A model generated the notes under the pieces. That model saw nothing but the letters and a program-made list of their open reading frames with translations, was not told where the DNA came from and did no database searches. Below, piece by piece: positions 60,792 to 64,000 of a stretch of DNA of 64,000 nucleotides. The position numbers and the translations under genes are program-made. This DNA is from Paenibacillus sp. PL91 (GTDB lineage: Bacteria > Bacillota > Bacilli > Paenibacillales > Paenibacillaceae), in assembly GCF_012935325.2 (NCBI RefSeq), contig NZ_JABBYG020000008.1, forward strand, positions 124,001 to 188,000, in the 5' to 3' direction. The stretch's first letter is position 1. Each line of letters begins with the position of its first letter.

Positions 60792-63700
60792 ATGCAGAAT
60801 TTGGTTAAAAGAATAAAGAGACAAGCCTGCATGCTTTTAGCGGCTCTTCTAGTGGTTACCGGCACGATAGGCAGCTTGGGAAGCCCTGTACAGGCGACGC
60901 CCGCGGGGGACAATATCGTTATTTCTCAGGTTTATGGCGGTGGGGGGAACTCCGGGGCTGTATGGAAAAATGATTTTATTGAATTGTATAATCCAACTGA
61001 TTCGGACGTGATCTTGGATGGTTGGTGGGTAAGGTATGCAAGCGCGGGCAATTCTTTCTCATCAGAATTTGAAACAGCTTTAAACGGTACGATCAAATCC
61101 AAAGGGTACTTTCTAATTCAAGAAGCAATTGGCGCTGGAGGAACTACAAGCCTTCCGGCACCTGATGCTAGTGGAACGATTGCAATGGGCGGAACAGCAG
61201 GTAAGGTAGAACTAGTTAATGGCTCGCAGACGAGGATCGACTTAGTTGGTTATGGTACGGCCAATCTATCTGAAGGAACTCCAACAGGAGCCTTGTCCAA
61301 TACCAAAGCAGCCATTCGTAAAGCTGTTGTAGATGCGCCAAGTGACAGTCGAGGCAAAGATACGGATAACAATGCTACAGATTTTGACATCCTTACACCA
61401 GACCCGCGCAATTCCTCGTATGGCACGGTTGTTGTTGGTGTGGAACCTGTAACGGCAGATGTAGCGCCAGGAGCTGTTCTACCCGGCACTATTATTAAGC
61501 TCTCAACGCCAACGGTTGGAGCAAGCGTGTACTACAGCGTATATGGCTCAGGTGATGCTGAGGTTGCTCCGGAAAACTTTAATTGGTATCAGCCGGGCGT
61601 GACATCGATTGAAATAAATGCGCCAACGACAGTACATGCCTATGCGAAAAAAGACGGGCTGGAAAACAGCGCATTACGTGAGTTTTCTTATAGCGTTGTG
61701 ACGGGGCCGATTACGATCGCGGCAGCTCGGGCTGCTGCATCCGGCACAAACGTTACGCTTAGCGGTACAGTAACGCACCGAGCTGATTCAGGCTCGTATG
61801 TAAATCTATTCGTTCAGGACGCGAATAACGGAATTGTCGTTAGAGCGCTGAACACCGTCTCCGCACAGCCGGGGGATACTATCGAGGCTTTCGGGAAGCT
61901 TACCCCGTACTCGGGATTGGTTCAATTGATTGCGAATGTTGAAGATGTGAAGGTGACGGGCTCAGTCGCTCTCCCTGCGCCAATAGTTGTAGATTCTACA
62001 AGCTTTGGCAAAACGATTGATAACCAGAATAAATTCGAAGGCCGTTTCGTACAGCTAAAAAATATTAAGGTTGAGAGTGTGGCAGGCGGCGTTGTTACTG
62101 CAACGGATGCTGTGAGTACTGGTAAAATTATTATTTATTCCTCTGATGCTTCATTTGTCGCAGGAAAAACGTTCGAGCAGGTTACCGGCGTTATGACCTA
62201 TCATTCCAGCGTAGGTCTGGAGCTGCTCCCGCGCAATACACTCGATATTGTCGAGAAAAGGCTAGCCGTTCAAGCGAGCATCCCTTCAGGCGGCATTAAC
62301 GCAGGAGGCTCAGTTGCGCTAAGCTCGCTTGCTGATGGCGGTGTTATTCGTTACACGATAGACGGAGGTTCTCCAACTGCAACGACGGGAACGCTCTACA
62401 GCACTCCAATTGTCGTAAATGCGGATACCGTCATTAAAGCAGTTGTGACAGCTGGCGAAGTAACAAGCGAGGTAGCGACCTTCACGTATAAAGTATTGGA
62501 AAATACGGACGGTATTGCAATCCATAAGATTCAAGGCGAATCGCATAAATCGATCTACAATAATGTCAAAGTTTCGAATGTAACAGGCATCATCACTTCC
62601 GTCAGCACGGATTCCTTCTACATGCAGGCACCGGATGACAAGCAGGATGGAAATCCGAATACTTCCGAGGCTATACAAGTTTACAAGAAAACGCATGGCC
62701 TTGCCGTTAAGGATGCAGTGTCGGTGTCCGGTACGGTGCAGGAATTTGGAGAAAGCCCGTCTCTAACGGTAACTCAAATTAATGCAGCAACGATTGATAA
62801 GCAATCCAGCAATAATACGCTTCCTACGACTACTTTGCTTGGAAAAGGCGGACGTATTATTCCTAATCTCATCGATACGGACAGCTTCAGTGCATTTAAT
62901 CCAGCTAATGATGCAATCGACTTTTTCGAGAGCGTGGAGAGCATGCTGGTTGAATTGATTAATCCTACGATAACGGGCCCCTACGCCAATGCGGTAACTC
63001 CGGTTACGATTGACAATGACATGAATAACCCGGTGAAAACGGCTTTTGGCGGCATTGTGCTTCAAGGCAATGGTTTAAATGCGACAGACAGCAGCCTGAA
63101 TCCGCAAAAGCTGTTTATAGGCGGTTCAGAGCCAGCCGGCACTAAAATTAAAACGGGCGATGCTTTTGAGGGCAATATCGTGGGCGTTATTCAATACGCA
63201 GGCGACCTTTATAAGCTGATGCCAACACAGAGTTTGCCTATAATTAAACGAAGTGATAATAATCCGAAAATAACGAGTATTGTGCCGAATACGGACAAGC
63301 TGACGATTGGTACTTTTAATGTGGAGAACTTCAGTGCAGGCGATACAGTGAAAGCTGGGAAGATCGCGAGCATTATCGTAACGAACATGAAGCAGCCGGA
63401 CATTATCGGTTTGATGGAGGTTCAAGACAACGACGGCAATACGAATTCGGGCAATACGGATGCTTCCAAAAGCTTCTCGACTCTCATCGATGCTATTATT
63501 GCAAAAGGCGGCGCAACTTACAAATACACCGATATTGCTCCGGAAAATAATATGGACGGCGGCGAACCTGACGGCAATATCCGAGTTGGCTTCTTATACA
63601 AAGCAGATCGCGTAAAGCTTGCATCAGGCAACAAAGGCAGTTCCAACACTTTCGTTAAAGTGGATGGAATTGGAGGCTTAACGCAAAATCCAGGACGCAT

Positions 63701-64000
63701 TGGCTCTACGGATCCTACTACCTTCGCTTCTTCCCGTAAACCGCTTGTCGCTGAATTTCTATTTAAGGGGAAACGGGTAGTCGCGATTGCTAACCACTTT
63801 AATTCAAAAGGCGGAGACGGCAAGCCATGGGGCGATGTTCAGCCGGTTGTTCGCAGCAGTGAAGTGCAGCGTGCAAAGCAAGCGGATGCGGTTAACAGCT
63901 TCGTTAAGGAGCTTACAACGAAGGATCCCGAAGCAAGCGTAGTTGTATTAGGCGACTTTAACGATTTCCAATTCTCCGGTACGCTGAATAAGCTGCGGGG
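60792..64000 (+). CDS. Large secreted multidomain nuclease (ExeM/YhcR type), 3' end outside window
   Basis: At least 1069 residues, cut by the window end. A signal peptide (about 1-37) ends SPVQA. A lamin-tail domain follows (about 40-165; NIVISQVYGGGGNSGAVWKNDFIELYNP), then a chitobiase-like domain, an OB-fold nucleic-acid-binding region near 305-400 (VTLSGTVTHRADSGSYVNLF), a second chitobiase-like repeat, another OB-type region, and an endonuclease/exonuclease/phosphatase domain from about 836 (LTIGTFNVENF, GLMEVQDNDG, ANHFNSKGGDG, VVVLGDFNDFQ). It should degrade extracellular DNA or RNA. GGGAGG precedes the ATG. A candidate PhoP box and an attenuator-like hairpin lie upstream. Confidence 0.9.
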   Translation, partial: MQNLVKRIKRQACMLLAALLVVTGTIGSLGSPVQATPAGDNIVISQVYGGGGNSGAVWKNDFIELYNPTDSDVILDGWWVRYASAGNSFSSEFETALNGTIKSKGYFLIQEAIGAGGTTSLPAPDASGTIAMGGTAGKVELVNGSQTRIDLVGYGTANLSEGTPTGALSNTKAAIRKAVVDAPSDSRGKDTDNNATDFDILTPDPRNSSYGTVVVGVEPVTADVAPGAVLPGTIIKLSTPTVGASVYYSVYGSGDAEVAPENFNWYQPGVTSIEINAPTTVHAYAKKDGLENSALREFSYSVVTGPITIAAARAAASGTNVTLSGTVTHRADSGSYVNLFVQDANNGIVVRALNTVSAQPGDTIEAFGKLTPYSGLVQLIANVEDVKVTGSVALPAPIVVDSTSFGKTIDNQNKFEGRFVQLKNIKVESVAGGVVTATDAVSTGKIIIYSSDASFVAGKTFEQVTGVMTYHSSVGLELLPRNTLDIVEKRLAVQASIPSGGINAGGSVALSSLADGGVIRYTIDGGSPTATTGTLYSTPIVVNADTVIKAVVTAGEVTSEVATFTYKVLENTDGIAIHKIQGESHKSIYNNVKVSNVTGIITSVSTDSFYMQAPDDKQDGNPNTSEAIQVYKKTHGLAVKDAVSVSGTVQEFGESPSLTVTQINAATIDKQSSNNTLPTTTLLGKGGRIIPNLIDTDSFSAFNPANDAIDFFESVESMLVELINPTITGPYANAVTPVTIDNDMNNPVKTAFGGIVLQGNGLNATDSSLNPQKLFIGGSEPAGTKIKTGDAFEGNIVGVIQYAGDLYKLMPTQSLPIIKRSDNNPKITSIVPNTDKLTIGTFNVENFSAGDTVKAGKIASIIVTNMKQPDIIGLMEVQDNDGNTNSGNTDASKSFSTLIDAIIAKGGATYKYTDIAPENNMDGGEPDGNIRVGFLYKADRVKLASGNKGSSNTFVKVDGIGGLTQNPGRIGSTDPTTFASSRKPLVAEFLFKGKRVVAIANHFNSKGGDGKPWGDVQPVVRSSEVQRAKQADAVNSFVKELTTKDPEASVVVLGDFNDFQFSGTLNKLR

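Overview
The window looks like chromosomal DNA of a Paenibacillus-type soil Firmicute. Evidence is the strong AGGAGG-type ribosome binding sites, frequent GTG/TTG starts, AraC and LacI regulators beside glycoside hydrolases, a T-box leader, GlpP-style glycerol control, Fur boxes, and gene orders matching Bacillales (yclNOPQ, nirB-nirD-sumT). I see no phage, IS element, rRNA, tRNA or CRISPR array. The species call is inference from gene content.

Layout. 0-5 kb: an EamA exporter, a decayed ORF of 12-residue Trp/Arg repeats, an amidase, a YdjM-like membrane protein, a 53-aa protein and an AraC regulator. 5-13 kb: an alpha-L-rhamnosidase, then LacI regulator-glpP-glpK and glpD, the last behind an attenuator. 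13-18 kb: a zinc-type CDF exporter behind an ArsR/CzrA-like operator, an ABC-2 exporter, and a seven-copy 123-bp tandem array in which every unit carries two 10-bp-stem palindromes. 18-26 kb: GH42 beta-galactosidase with a divergent AraC gene, catE, a coupled pair of unknown membrane-anchored proteins, an acyltransferase and a second EamA transporter. 26-33 kb: an AraC regulator divergent from a five-gene operon that reads as a complete route from L-galactose to 2-keto-3-deoxygluconate. 33-38 kb: a heterodimeric ABC exporter, then trpS behind a Trp T-box and a translated-looking upstream ORF with three consecutive Trp codons. 38-45 kb: a Fur-controlled petrobactin-type importer (yclNOPQ), a FetAB-like pair and an UlaG-like hydrolase, then ydcZ. 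45-54 kb: a Crp/Fnr regulator, yuiD-like gene, esterase, RNA methyltransferase-like gene, nirB-nirD-sumT, and a divergent ANTAR protein plus a TrpD2/YbiB-like protein. 54-64 kb: dispersed palindromic repeats, a glycosyltransferase, an SRPBCC protein, a BmrC/BmrD-like ABC exporter, and a large secreted nuclease that runs off the end.

How the parts work together. The enzymes point to plant or algal polysaccharide use: rhamnosidase and beta-galactosidase release sugars, the L-galactose operon oxidises a rare sugar into the Entner-Doudoroff-type KDG pool, and an esterase and a secreted nuclease add scavenging. Much of the control is at the RNA level. The ANTAR protein is predicted to read through a terminator in the nirB leader, whose two hexaloops have the A1/G4 pattern expected for ANTAR targets. 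GlpP is predicted to control the glpD terminator, and tRNA-Trp plus a Trp-rich leader peptide is predicted to control trpS. The strongest candidates for something undescribed are the trpS double sensor, the L-galactose operon, the ANTAR/TrpD2/nirB module and the 123-bp palindrome array.
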